Positions 17,743 to 26,888 of a stretch of DNA of 64,000 nucleotides are shown in pieces (the stretch's first letter is position 1; each line of letters begins with the position of its first letter). This DNA comes from Echinicola pacifica DSM 19836 (GTDB lineage Bacteria > Bacteroidota > Bacteroidia > Cytophagales > Cyclobacteriaceae): contig NZ_KB890738.1 in NCBI RefSeq assembly GCF_000373245.1, positions 656,824-720,823 of the forward strand, in the 5' to 3' direction. The translations under genes were made by a program, and so were the position numbers. The notes under the pieces were generated by a model. That model was not told the DNA's origin and did not search any database. It saw only the letters and a list, made by a program, of their open reading frames with translations.

Positions 17743-18699
17743 TTATCTCAGCCATTTCTTCTTTTTGAAATAGATAAAGGGTAATAAGGCGGATAAAACC
17801 ATCAGAATCATCACTATCGGGTACCCATATCTGGACTCCAACTCAGGCATGACCTCGAAGTTCATCCCATAAACGCCCGCAATGAAAGTGGGAAGAGAAA
17901 TACAAACAGTCACCACAGTGAGCATCTTAAAAATATGGTTTTGCTCCAGATCAATTTTATTGGACACATTTTCCTTTAAATCATCCAGACGGTCAAAATT
18001 AAACTGTATATAATCTGATACTGCTGACAGGTCATTTAGCTCTATCTGGATACTGTTTTTTACGCCTGCCTTTTTCTCCCAATCACTTTTCATGTACAAG
18101 GTAAATACCCTTGTGGCTTCCAGCAATGCCTCTTTGATCAATAAATTACTAAAATTATGCTTGGTGATAATGTCCAATTCCTCATTAGAAAACTCCTTAT
18201 CAATTAAAATCTGATTGGCGAGCACCTTGATTTTTTTGGTCAGGCTCTCTGTAATATCTGCGAAATAGTCAGAGATAAACTCAAATTGAAACATAAAGAT
18301 ATTGGCGTGATAGGCTGTTCTTTGGATGGCTTTTACCTTTTTGGAGTAGATTTCATTGAAAAAATCATCCAACTCGGTGCTTGAAAATAAAAATAATCCC
18401 ACCTTAGAAACAATAATAAATACAGGTTCTTCCACCATTTTTTTATCCTTATTGAGATAGGGAATGGAAAAGTGAAAGGAAGCCTGGTTTTCATTTTCTA
18501 AAAAGTGGGAGCTGATCTCAATGTCCTCATAATGCTTCATGATGGTGAAATCCAGATCATAATGGGCACTGAGCCATTTCAATTCCTTTTCCGTATAATT
18601 CACAAATTGCATCAAAAGAAAATCCATTGGCGCATCTGGGATTTCACTTGTGCTGGTGAGTTTTAGGAGTTTCTTATCTTTAAATAAAATTTCTATCAT
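17743..18699 (-). CDS. corA: CorA-family magnesium/divalent-metal transporter
   Basis: 318 residues. The large N-terminal cytoplasmic domain is followed by two C-terminal transmembrane helices. The first ends in the diagnostic GMN motif (AGVYGMNFEVMPE), and the second is YPIVMILMVLSALLPFIYF, followed by a basic KKKKW tail. This is the CorA/ZntB pentameric channel layout for Mg2+ (or Co2+/Ni2+) movement across the inner membrane. The loop after GMN reads FEVMPELE, the usual acidic mouth. Monocistronic, converging on the beta-oxidation cluster. Confidence 0.93.
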   Translation of the reverse strand: MIEILFKDKKLLKLTSTSEIPDAPMDFLLMQFVNYTEKELKWLSAHYDLDFTIMKHYEDIEISSHFLENENQASFHFSIPYLNKDKKMVEEPVFIIVSKVGLFLFSSTELDDFFNEIYSKKVKAIQRTAYHANIFMFQFEFISDYFADITESLTKKIKVLANQILIDKEFSNEELDIITKHNFSNLLIKEALLEATRVFTLYMKSDWEKKAGVKNSIQIELNDLSAVSDYIQFNFDRLDDLKENVSNKIDLEQNHIFKMLTVVTVCISLPTFIAGVYGMNFEVMPELESRYGYPIVMILMVLSALLPFIYFKKKKWLR

Positions 18700-19075
18700 C
18701 GTATCGCTAATTTATGCGGACCTAAACCTTCACTTGCTGGATAGGACACTTGATTTTGGCCTGGGCCAAGTAGGTAATATTCAGATACAGCTTCAGGTCT
18801 AGTAAAGACAATCTTCTAAGGAATTTATTCCTTTTACCCAGCTGCCTAACGATGCGCGCCTCTCCAAGCTAGCTAAAGGATACATGCAGGATAATAAATT
18901 ACCTTAGAAGAATACCTGGATTCCTATCGATCATTTCCAATTATCTGCGACAATATAATGTTTTAATGATTAGTCATTTGCTTTAAATTTAAAAGTAAAT
19001 CGAAAATGGATAATCACTGCTTTTGATAGTTGCCCAAATGCTTTTTCTATTATCAGCTCTTTTTATGGTAGAGGG
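18700..19075. other. Intergenic region with a possible decayed coding fragment
   Basis: 376 bp without an intact gene. Between about 18808 and 18967 the + strand reads as protein-like sequence (SSKEFIPFTQLPNDARLSKL..., then after a one-base shift near 18900, TLEEYLDSYRSFPIICDN). This suggests the 3' end of a degraded gene. No family is recognised. Confidence 0.35.
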
Positions 19076-19528
19076 TCAATTGCGGATACTACTCCAATAA
19101 GTCCAGAATATAAATAAACCTTGTAAGGGGATTCTAAAAAGTAAATAGCTGGGTCCATTGCCGGAATAGTTCCCTTTTTCGAAGTTCACCTCGTATAATG
19201 ATGCATAAATATTGGCGGGAAGCATCATCACTAAGAAGACGATAAGGGCCCAGGCAGATAGAAATTGAAGCTTTGGAATCAACAGGCCGATGGCCAATAG
19301 AATTTCTAAAATTCCCGTAAGGAAAACCAGGCTTTCTTTAAATGGGACCACTGGAGGAATCATCATCGCCATACCTTTGCTAAAGACAAAATGACCTATG
19401 GAGGTGAAGATCAGCATGCTGGCCATGGCAATTCTGGCGGCGAGGAAAATATCAAATTGCCTGGTGAGCCATTTTATTATCAAAAGGGCTAGGAAAAAAC
19501 TTATAAACAATACGATCAAAGGTTTCAT
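19076..19528 (-). CDS. DoxX-like membrane protein
   Basis: 150 residues with four hydrophobic segments (PLIVLFISFFLALLIIKWL; AASMLIFTSIGHFVFSKG; FLTGILEILLAIGLLIP; WALIVFLVMMLPANIYA), the four-helix DoxX/DoxD-like layout. Some family members are linked to thiosulfate oxidation or membrane redox protection, but most are uncharacterised. It lies 64 bp downstream of a Crp/Fnr regulator on the same strand, so the pair probably forms a small regulated operon. Confidence 0.82.
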   Translation of the reverse strand: MKPLIVLFISFFLALLIIKWLTRQFDIFLAARIAMASMLIFTSIGHFVFSKGMAMMIPPVVPFKESLVFLTGILEILLAIGLLIPKLQFLSAWALIVFLVMMLPANIYASLYEVNFEKGNYSGNGPSYLLFRIPLQGLFIFWTYWSSIRN

Positions 19529-19592
19529 ATTTATCTGCTTTTAGGACTCGACAAAGTTCCTAAAAGGCCGACGATCCTACAATGAACCTAGG

Positions 19593-20159
19593 TTAAGTAA
19601 TGCGCTTCCTAATTCGGCTGAGGGCTTGTGGTGTTACTCCGATATAGGAGGAAATATACTTGAGGGGAATTTCCCGAATTAGCTTTGGCCTATCTGAAAA
19701 TAGGTCCAGATAACGTTCTTCGGCCGTTTTGCTTAATAAAGCTAATTCTCGTTTCGATTTGACCAAATACATGTTTTCAGCCATCCTGCGGCCAATACTA
19801 TTTCCGATCGAGGTATTTTCATAAACCGATTGCAGGTCTGGATAAGAAATTCTCCACATATGGGTTTTGGCGAGGGTTTCTATCTGGTAAGCGGAAGGCA
19901 GGCGAGTCAGGAAGGAATCATAAGCGGTCACAAATTCATTTTCGAAGACAAAACCAAAAGTCATATCGTATTCCTCCTTTGGAATAAAAAGCCTAACCAT
20001 GCCTTCAGTGATAAACGATAGGTGATTTTCTACCTCTCCGATTTTTAGTAAGCTTGCATTTTTTTCCAGTTTTACCTCCTCTAATCTGGAAGAGAAATAC
20101 TGCCAGTCCCTATCGCTGATCGGAGATAGAGAATCAATAAATTTTCTAAGCGCTTTCAT
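19593..20159 (-). CDS. Crp/Fnr-family transcriptional regulator
   Basis: 188 residues. The N-terminal half is a cyclic-nucleotide-binding-like beta-roll (LLKIGEVENHLSFITEGMVRLFIPKEEYDMTFGFVFENEF). The C-terminal half carries a helix-turn-helix, LKYISSYIGVTPQALSRIRKRI, typical of Bacteroidota Crp-like proteins. The canonical cAMP-contact RS pair is not evident and no Fnr cysteine cluster is present, so the ligand is unknown. It probably controls the downstream doxX-like gene. Confidence 0.9.
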   Translation of the reverse strand: MKALRKFIDSLSPISDRDWQYFSSRLEEVKLEKNASLLKIGEVENHLSFITEGMVRLFIPKEEYDMTFGFVFENEFVTAYDSFLTRLPSAYQIETLAKTHMWRISYPDLQSVYENTSIGNSIGRRMAENMYLVKSKRELALLSKTAEERYLDLFSDRPKLIREIPLKYISSYIGVTPQALSRIRKRIT

Positions 20160-20211
20160 TTTCTAGTGGGCTAGATTTCGTAAAAGTCTATGTTTATAAT
20201 GGGGCAGAAAC

Positions 20212-20239
20212 TATAAAACCCGCCATGGCGGGTTTTATA
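20212..20239 (-). terminator. Perfect 28-bp palindrome, terminator of the oxidoreductase gene
   Basis: The 28 bp are fully self-complementary, with a CCCGCC/GGCGGG core flanked by AAAA/TTTT, so the hairpin ends in a U-rich tail on either strand. It lies 28 bp after the stop of the minus-strand Gfo/Idh/MocA gene and 53 bp before the Crp/Fnr start. Confidence 0.8.
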
Positions 20240-20267
20240 ATCAGTGGCTAAGCGCTCTTTATTTCTA

Positions 20268-21590
20268 TTAGATATCCAGTTTATAGCCATTTTGATAATT
20301 ATAATGCATCAGTTTTTCTGCTTTGGCATTATTTTCAAATTGCTGTTCGTAAGGATTCCAGGAGAGTTTTTCCTGAAGCTTATTAGCGATATTTCCGAGG
20401 GTACATACGGTACAGGTACTATGACCGATCTCCACGGGGGCGATAGGGTCTTTTCTTCGGATCACACTTTCTATAAAGTCGATATAATGTGGTGGTGCCT
20501 GAATGGAACTTTGAATGCCTTTAGGCACGACCAATTCAGGAATGGAGGATTTGAATTCGCCTCTACTTACCTGTATCCAACCATCAGTGCCGGTAAATTC
20601 CACACCGCGGGTATCGCCATTATAGGGCTCTGCGGTCATTTTTATCCCGCTTTCATACTCAAAAGTCAAGGGACTGCTGCTGGATTCCGGGCTGACAGAA
20701 ATCGGTCCATGCCTATCCATTCCTAATCCCCACTGGGCGATATCGAACATATGTGCACCCCAGTCGGTCATGAGTCCACCGCCAGTTTCCTGATACCAAC
20801 GCCAAGCGCCCCAGCTATTTTCATTTACTGGTGGATCGATGCTGATGGATGGATTCAGTTCCTGATTGAAGTGTACCGAGGGAATTGGCCCTAGCCACAG
20901 GTCCCAATTGAGGTCTGCAGGAATAGCTTGTTTTGGTAGATCGTAAGGTTTCGGAGAAGTGGGTGAGCCGACATTGGCTTTGACATGTTTGATTTTGCCT
21001 AGAGCACCCTTATGGACCATATGCACGGCATATTGGAAGTTGTCTTCAGATCGCTGCTGGCTTCCTGTGGCCAAGACAATATTATTATCTCTCACGGCTT
21101 TGACTAAAGCCTTTCCTTCATTGATAGTGAAGGTGAGTGGTTTTTCCAGATAGACATCTTTTTTTGCTTTGCAAGCATCGATGGCCATTTGCGCATGCCA
21201 GAAATCCGGACTTGCAATTACCACTGCATCTATATCATTTCTTGATAGTAAGTCTTGATATCTCTCAAAAGTAGGCACATCTTCAGGCTTTTTGCCATAG
21301 TGAGCCGCCACTTTCTGCTGGAATCGCGTGCGTTTAGCGCCATATACGTCACAGCCGGCGATTACTTCCACTTGTGGGATTTTCATCATTCCATTCAGAA
21401 TGCCGTTGGCTTGCCTGCCCATTCCGATGAACCCAAGTCGGATTTTTGACTCGGCGGAGCGTAGGGATTGGCTGGAGGTGGAAGATGCGAAATTGAGATG
21501 AGGAACGATCGATAATCCTAGCGCACCAAGGGCCGATGCGCCCATGAATTTTCTTCTAGAAAAATCAGATTGATTTTTATTCTTTGACAT
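20268..21590 (-). CDS. Tat-exported Gfo/Idh/MocA-family oxidoreductase
   Basis: 440 residues. The N-terminus has a twin-arginine signal (DFSRRKFMGASALGALGLS), so the folded, cofactor-loaded protein is exported to the periplasm. A Rossmann NAD(P) domain follows (RLGFIGMGRQANGIL), then the conserved EKPLTFTINEGKALV with the EKP motif and a C-terminal beta-sheet domain with GAHMFDIAQWGLGMD. Members oxidise or epimerise sugars and polyols, or act as glycoside hydrolases (GH109). The exported form is common in Bacteroidota carbohydrate metabolism. The substrate is not deducible. Confidence 0.92.
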   Translation of the reverse strand: MSKNKNQSDFSRRKFMGASALGALGLSIVPHLNFASSTSSQSLRSAESKIRLGFIGMGRQANGILNGMMKIPQVEVIAGCDVYGAKRTRFQQKVAAHYGKKPEDVPTFERYQDLLSRNDIDAVVIASPDFWHAQMAIDACKAKKDVYLEKPLTFTINEGKALVKAVRDNNIVLATGSQQRSEDNFQYAVHMVHKGALGKIKHVKANVGSPTSPKPYDLPKQAIPADLNWDLWLGPIPSVHFNQELNPSISIDPPVNENSWGAWRWYQETGGGLMTDWGAHMFDIAQWGLGMDRHGPISVSPESSSSPLTFEYESGIKMTAEPYNGDTRGVEFTGTDGWIQVSRGEFKSSIPELVVPKGIQSSIQAPPHYIDFIESVIRRKDPIAPVEIGHSTCTVCTLGNIANKLQEKLSWNPYEQQFENNAKAEKLMHYNYQNGYKLDI

Positions 21591-21674
21591 GATGATTAAT
21601 GGTAATAGGGTTTAAGGTTAAAATTTGTTTTCCCTAAATTACCATGTAATGTATTTATTCCTAAATATTTTCCC

Positions 21675-22712
21675 TTAAAAAGCCTCTTCCAGCTCATATT
21701 TCTCGATGGTGAAAAACATTCTTTCGCCAAGGGGGAAATTTCTTCCGGGGTGAGCCTTGATACTCACTTGATGGCCTTCATCATCCATCAATTTCACGAT
21801 TTGGTGATCCCCATAGAAGAGGGTCCGATGGATCGTCCCACTCAGGGGCTGGTTAGCATCTTTTTTAATTTTAGCATCCTCAGCACGGAAGAGGATTTTT
21901 ACCTTTTCGTTGAATTTCACAGATTCCGGATCCGGCATAAACCCAAATCCCGAGTAAAAGCCATCTGGCGTAGAGGTGGCCACTATCTCATTTCTCTTTC
22001 CAAAGAAATTGGCGACATAGGCGTTAGCAGGGTTGCGATAGATTTCCTCCGGAGGACCTTGCTGCTGAAGGGTTCCCTTATGTAGTATAGCCAAATTGTC
22101 AGCTAATGATAGCGCATCTTTGGCATGATGACTGGCGATGATGGCTGTGATGCCTGTGGATTTTACAATGTCTTGAAGGTCCTGTATCATCTCATTCTTA
22201 AATCGGGTATCGAGGCTTTTGAATGGATCGTCAAGGAGCAATATCTTTGGCCGTGAGGCCAAAGCTCTGGCTAATGCCGCACGCTGCCGCTGTCCTGAGG
22301 AAAGCTGGTGTGGGAAAAGCTTATAGCTGTCCTCTAAACCCACCAAAGCGAGGCTATCGCGTGCTATTTGCGTGCTGTGCTTTTCCTTTGGCTGGAGGGC
22401 AACCTTCACGTTTTCCAGTAAGTTTAACTGTGGGAATAGCGCATAATCATCGAATATCACGCCTATTTCCCTTTGCTCAGCGGATATAGCGACCTTACCA
22501 TTGACGATGGTCTGGCCCGAAAAAATGATGCTGCCCTTATCCGGATGCTCCAGGCCCGCAATGACCTTCAACAAGCTCGTCTTGCCAGATCCATTCTCCC
22601 CAACGATCGCCTGAATACTGCCTTCCGCAATTTCCAGGTTTATATCTTGGAGAGCATAGGTCTTTGATTGAGGAAATTTTTTGGACAAATTGGTTATACT
22701 GAGCAAACTCAT
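21675..22712 (-). CDS. ABC transporter ATP-binding protein with altered catalytic residues
   Basis: 345 residues from the ATG at 22712; a 42-codon upstream extension is rejected because MSLLSITNLSKKF is the normal family start. Order: Walker A GENGSGKT (38-45), Q-loop region IFDDYALFPQ (85-94), signature LSSGQ (138-142), Walker B KILLLDDPF (156-164), H-loop IASHH (191-195), then a C-terminal TOBE-like domain as in MalK/PotA-type importers. Two key residues differ: the Q-loop Gln is Asp88, and the catalytic Glu after Walker B Asp161 is Asp162. No permease or binding protein is adjacent. It may be a slow ATPase or serve a distant permease. Confidence 0.88.
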   Translation of the reverse strand: MSLLSITNLSKKFPQSKTYALQDINLEIAEGSIQAIVGENGSGKTSLLKVIAGLEHPDKGSIIFSGQTIVNGKVAISAEQREIGVIFDDYALFPQLNLLENVKVALQPKEKHSTQIARDSLALVGLEDSYKLFPHQLSSGQRQRAALARALASRPKILLLDDPFKSLDTRFKNEMIQDLQDIVKSTGITAIIASHHAKDALSLADNLAILHKGTLQQQGPPEEIYRNPANAYVANFFGKRNEIVATSTPDGFYSGFGFMPDPESVKFNEKVKILFRAEDAKIKKDANQPLSGTIHRTLFYGDHQIVKLMDDEGHQVSIKAHPGRNFPLGERMFFTIEKYELEEAF

Positions 22713-22985
22713 TTCTCGGTCAATAATATAAATGGGTAATACCTTATAAGAAACAAAGGTAAGAGTAATTCTGTTGAAATTAAGGTCTAGGCAGAGGATA
22801 TAAAGGTGAAGAGGAAAAAGGCCCGATTTATTGGCCAAAAGTGCAGGGGCTGGCCTCAGTATAGGAGACTTTTCCTAGCATAAAAAAGTGTCTTCCATTT
22901 TCTTTATTATTATTTAAATCAAATCTAAATAAAAATGTTTTTGTATATTCGCCCATATTTTTATGGATAAAAGAGAAACAAATAA

Positions 22986-23918
22986 ATGACGATTCAGCAA
23001 CTTGAATATGTGTTAGCGGTGGATAGGCATCGGCACTTTGGACATGCCGCTGAGGCCTGTTTTGTGACCCAACCCACACTTAGCGCCCAGATTCATAAAT
23101 TGGAGCGGGAGCTGGATGTGGTGATTTTTGACCGGTCAAAGATGCCGGTGATTCCCACGGAGATCGGCTCACAGCTGATCGAACAAGCCAAGCGGGTGGT
23201 GTCCGAGAGCAAGGGCATCTATGAGATGATAGCAAATCTAAAGGGAAATATCAGTGGGATAATTAAGCTAGGCATTATTCCTACTTTGGCTCCGTACCTG
23301 CTGCATCTGTTTATCAGGAAATTTTTAGAGAAATTTCCGAATGTACAATTGCAAGTAGAAGAACTGATCACTGAGGAGATCATCAAAAGGCTTCGTAATG
23401 ATGAGCTGGACCTGGGTATCGTGGTGACGCCGATGCAGGAGCAGGGTATAATAGAGAAACCAATGTTTTATGAGAAGTTTTATGCTTATTTGTCCGAAGG
23501 ACATGAGCTGCTTCAGAAGAAGGAAATAGATGTAAAAGACCTGATGGGCGATGATTTTTGGGTACTGCAGCAAGGGCATTGTTTCAGAGATCAGGTGCTG
23601 AGCATCTGTGATCAGAATAAATTTCAGCGGATGAACTTCCATTATGAAAGCGGCTCGTTGGAAGGGCTAAAAAACATGGTAAACCGCTATAAAGGGATCA
23701 CTTTATTACCTGAATTGGCCACATTTGACCTAACAGAAAGCGAGAAATTGAGGTTGAGACCTTTTGGGGGCGAAGAGCCCACACGTGAAGTGAGTATTGT
23801 ACTCACCCGTAGTTTTCTGAAAAAACGCCTGGTAGAATTGCTTTACGAGGAGATAACCGAGGCTATCCCCAAGGAGATGACCTCAAAAGCCCATGGCAAG
23901 ATCGTTAAATTCAAATAA
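22986..23918 (+). CDS. oxyR: OxyR hydrogen-peroxide-sensing LysR regulator
   Basis: 310 residues. An N-terminal LysR helix-turn-helix (MTIQQLEYVLAVDRHRHFGHAAEACFVTQPTLSAQIHKLE) is followed by the effector domain. The segment WVLQQGHCFRDQVLSICDQN places cysteines at residues 199 and 208, exactly the two redox cysteines of E. coli OxyR (C199 and C208) that form a disulfide on H2O2 contact. It should activate catalase and peroxidase genes; none is adjacent. The divergent neighbour is the ABC ATPase (273 bp apart). Confidence 0.95.
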   Translation: MTIQQLEYVLAVDRHRHFGHAAEACFVTQPTLSAQIHKLERELDVVIFDRSKMPVIPTEIGSQLIEQAKRVVSESKGIYEMIANLKGNISGIIKLGIIPTLAPYLLHLFIRKFLEKFPNVQLQVEELITEEIIKRLRNDELDLGIVVTPMQEQGIIEKPMFYEKFYAYLSEGHELLQKKEIDVKDLMGDDFWVLQQGHCFRDQVLSICDQNKFQRMNFHYESGSLEGLKNMVNRYKGITLLPELATFDLTESEKLRLRPFGGEEPTREVSIVLTRSFLKKRLVELLYEEITEAIPKEMTSKAHGKIVKFK

Positions 23919-24305
23919 GAAGCCCTTTCCTGCCAGATCCTAATAGGTGTATTATAGATTTTTTAGGCAAAGTCAAGGTGCCTAAATGACAAATAATGAT
24001 TCTTTGAGTACATAAAATCTGTCTTTGACACTTTTTTTAAACGCTTTATTGTAATTTGCCGTATGATTTTTTATGCCTGAAGGATATTCCTATTACTATC
24101 TAATTCTCACTAAGAGTATTTGATTTGAGATAGCACTGATGAGGCTGACCATTTTTTGATTTTGGCTAGATGAAAATTGGTTGAATTTATAGTTTTGATT
24201 AGTGGATAAGGTGTGTTATCCAATGTTTATTAAATTAATCTCTTAAAAAATTTAATTTTTAGTCGAAATATTCCGTATTTGAAGGATTAAACAACCTGGA
24301 CAAGA
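23919..24305. other. Intergenic region between oxyR and the histidine kinase gene
   Basis: 387 bp, A+T-rich. No gene, strong hairpin or repeat was found. A GTAATTTG sequence near 24050, resembling a -7 box, is the only hint of a promoter. Confidence 0.5.
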
Positions 24306-26093
24306 GTGGACGATCATATTCTTTTTCATGCGACGGATGCTATCATAGGCCTTGACCTCAGGGGAAGTATTACCTATTCCAATACCTCAGCTGAACACCT
24401 TTTAGGGCTTAGTTCTAGGGAATTATTGGATCGGGATCATAGGACTTTATTGGCAGACGACCCTAATCATACCTATGAGATGATCCGTGAATCGCTGATG
24501 TTTGGCGAGCATATTGATCCCATCCGAAGGGAAGTATTGACCAAGGGAGGCAAGGCACCGCAGTCGGTATTGGTACAGTATTCTCCCATGAAAAGTGATA
24601 AGGGGAAGTTTATGGGGATATCGGCTATTATGCGTAAGCTTACTCAGAGCGAGAAAGTAGCGAATAAGGCGCAAGCCTTGCTAGAAACCGCCCCTGATGC
24701 CATGGTGATCGTCAACCAGCAAGGGCAGATCGTGCTGGTTAATGCCCAGACCGAGGCCCAATTTGGCTATACCAAAGAAGAATTGCTGGGAAAGGAATTG
24801 GAGATTTTGGTACCTGATGATATCGTATATCAGCATCGTCACCAGCGGGAGCGCTATGTAAGTGAGCCCGTCCCCAGGAATATGAGCGAGGATATGGAGC
24901 TCAAAGGGCAGAGGAAGGACGGCAGCACTTTTCCTGTGGAGGTTTCCCTGTCTCCCCTCAAGACGGAGAATGGATTATTTATATCCGCGGCTATCAGGAA
25001 TATTTCTGACCGAAAGAAGGAAGAGCATAAGTTCCGAAGATTGCTCGATAGCGCTCCAGATGCGATCGTGATCGTGGGTAAGGAAGGTCTTATCCAGATC
25101 GTAAATGCCCAGGTGGAGAAAATTTTTGGCTATAATAAAGAGGACCTAATAGGAAAGAAAGTTGAAGAGCTCATCCCTGAGCGCTATAAAAATAAGCATC
25201 CGGGTCACCGCAATTCATTTGCACATAATCCGAAGGTTCGTCCGATGGGTGCTGGGCTGGAGCTGTCGGGATTGCGCAAGAATGGGGAAGAGTTTCCCGT
25301 GGAAATATCGCTGAGCCCGATGGAGACCAAAGACGGAATCCTCATCATTGCGGCGATACGGGATATTACCGATAGGAAATCAGCGCAAAAAGAGCTGGAA
25401 AGAAAATACAAAGAGCTAGAAGAGAAGAATAAGGAGTTGGAGCAATTTGCCTATGTAGCTTCACATGATTTGCAGGAGCCCTTGCAGACGGTAATTAGCT
25501 TGACGGAGTTTTTGGCGGAGAGTTATGGCGGGATGTTGGATACGAATGGAGCCAAAAGCATGGAATATGTGCTGGCTTCTACCAAGCGCATGCGTCAGCT
25601 TATCAAGGGATTATTAGACTATAGCCAGATTGGAAGGCAGGCAGTGCTGGCAGCGGTAGATTGCAATACCCTTTTGATGGAAATAAAGGAAGACTTGAGC
25701 ACTGTGATCACCAATACCAAAGCGAGCATCAAGGTCGAGAAACTCCCCATCGTACAAGGCTACGAAACGGCGCTACGGCAACTATTCCAGAACTTGCTGA
25801 CCAACGCCATAAAATTTACCAAAGCCAATTGCCAGCCAGTAGTCTCCGTATTCTGTAAGGAAGAGGGTGAAAATTGGCTCTTTGGGGTGAAGGATAATGG
25901 AATCGGTATTGATAAAAAATATGTAGATCGTATATTTATAATCTTTCAACGACTACATTTGAGAGAGCAATATGAGGGAACGGGCATAGGCTTGGCACAT
26001 TGCCGAAAAATAGTAGCCCTGCACCATGGAAAAATCTGGGTGGAGTCTGAAATTAATAAAGGAAGTACGTTTTACTTCACCATTCCTAAATGA
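24306..26093 (+). CDS. PAS-domain sensor histidine kinase
   Basis: 595 residues from a GTG start at 24306; an in-frame TAA lies 15 bp upstream and no earlier ATG exists. Three PAS modules span about 8-110, 120-235 and 240-355; the last two are clear repeats (LLETAPDAMVIVNQQGQIVLVN and LLDSAPDAIVIVGKEGLIQIVN). A coiled coil (ERKYKELEEKNKELEQF) leads to the HisKA phosphoacceptor in ASHDLQEPL. The ATPase domain has LLTNAIKFT (N box), DNGIGID (G1) and GTGIGLAHC (G2). No membrane segment is seen, so it senses a cytosolic signal. It is followed 13 bp later by its likely response regulator. Confidence 0.93.
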   Translation: MDDHILFHATDAIIGLDLRGSITYSNTSAEHLLGLSSRELLDRDHRTLLADDPNHTYEMIRESLMFGEHIDPIRREVLTKGGKAPQSVLVQYSPMKSDKGKFMGISAIMRKLTQSEKVANKAQALLETAPDAMVIVNQQGQIVLVNAQTEAQFGYTKEELLGKELEILVPDDIVYQHRHQRERYVSEPVPRNMSEDMELKGQRKDGSTFPVEVSLSPLKTENGLFISAAIRNISDRKKEEHKFRRLLDSAPDAIVIVGKEGLIQIVNAQVEKIFGYNKEDLIGKKVEELIPERYKNKHPGHRNSFAHNPKVRPMGAGLELSGLRKNGEEFPVEISLSPMETKDGILIIAAIRDITDRKSAQKELERKYKELEEKNKELEQFAYVASHDLQEPLQTVISLTEFLAESYGGMLDTNGAKSMEYVLASTKRMRQLIKGLLDYSQIGRQAVLAAVDCNTLLMEIKEDLSTVITNTKASIKVEKLPIVQGYETALRQLFQNLLTNAIKFTKANCQPVVSVFCKEEGENWLFGVKDNGIGIDKKYVDRIFIIFQRLHLREQYEGTGIGLAHCRKIVALHHGKIWVESEINKGSTFYFTIPK

Positions 26094-26106
26094 AACTGAT
26101 CAACGA

Positions 26107-26529
26107 ATGGAAAAACTTAAATGCATTTTATTGGTAGATGATGATGAGCCTACCAACTTTATAAATACAATTATTCTTAAAAAAACGGGAAAGGTAGAGA
26201 AGATCGTAGCGGTACAGTCCGGCGAGGAAGCACTCGAATACTTAGAGTCCGTAGATCGCAATGAAAATCCTAAGCCCGATCTGATTTTTCTCGATATCAA
26301 TATGCCCGGCATCAATGGATGGGATTTTTTGGAGGAATATAAGTCGCTGCCAAAGCACCAACGGGCTAGCAATGTCATCGTGATGCTCACCACCAGCGTG
26401 AATCCTGAGGATGACGAAAAATCACAGACCTTCCAGGAGATCAGCGAATATTATAGTAAACCCCTTACCCCCGAAAAGATCGATAAAATCATTGAATTAC
26501 ACTTCGAGGGAAATCATAAAGAATTCTAA
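26107..26529 (+). CDS. Single-domain response regulator
   Basis: 140 residues from ATG 26107 (MEKLKCILLVDDDEP); an in-frame extension inside the kinase gene is not needed. It is a receiver domain only: acidic pocket DDD at 11-13, phospho-acceptor Asp in PDLIFLDINMPG, the switch Thr in MLTTS, and Lys in YYSKPL. There is no output domain, as in Rcp1-like receivers that dock to partner proteins or act in phosphorelays. The 13-bp gap to the PAS kinase marks them as a two-component pair. Confidence 0.92.
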   Translation: MEKLKCILLVDDDEPTNFINTIILKKTGKVEKIVAVQSGEEALEYLESVDRNENPKPDLIFLDINMPGINGWDFLEEYKSLPKHQRASNVIVMLTTSVNPEDDEKSQTFQEISEYYSKPLTPEKIDKIIELHFEGNHKEF

Positions 26530-26888
26530 TTTCCCACATACATGGCCAAGCGGCTGTACTTGCATGAGGCCTTTATAGTGATAAGATCCAATTTAAAGTC
26601 AGGCAGCAGGTAATTTTTCTATTTTAGAAACACCAATTATTTTCTTCACGAGAGATCAGCCCAATTTATTCCTTTCAACAGCATAGGAGAAAGGGAGACT
26701 TTTCTATTGACTGAGGTAAACTGCCAGGATATTCCGCTGGAAATTTTTAGTATATTGGCTAGGGACATCCCCACTGGCCTCGTGAAAAATAATGATACGT
26801 TCTACATAGGACTTTTGCCAGGCTATATTTCCCTTCAACTATCTCTTGTTTTAGGGTTGATGTTTTTCATTTGTAATAAATCAATTTT
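26530..26888. other. Intergenic region upstream of the arylsulfatase
   Basis: 359 bp. A 61-codon frame from a TTG at 26707 overlaps the sulfatase start by 4 bp, but it has no family resemblance and I do not call it a gene. No repeat or terminator was recognised. Confidence 0.45.
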
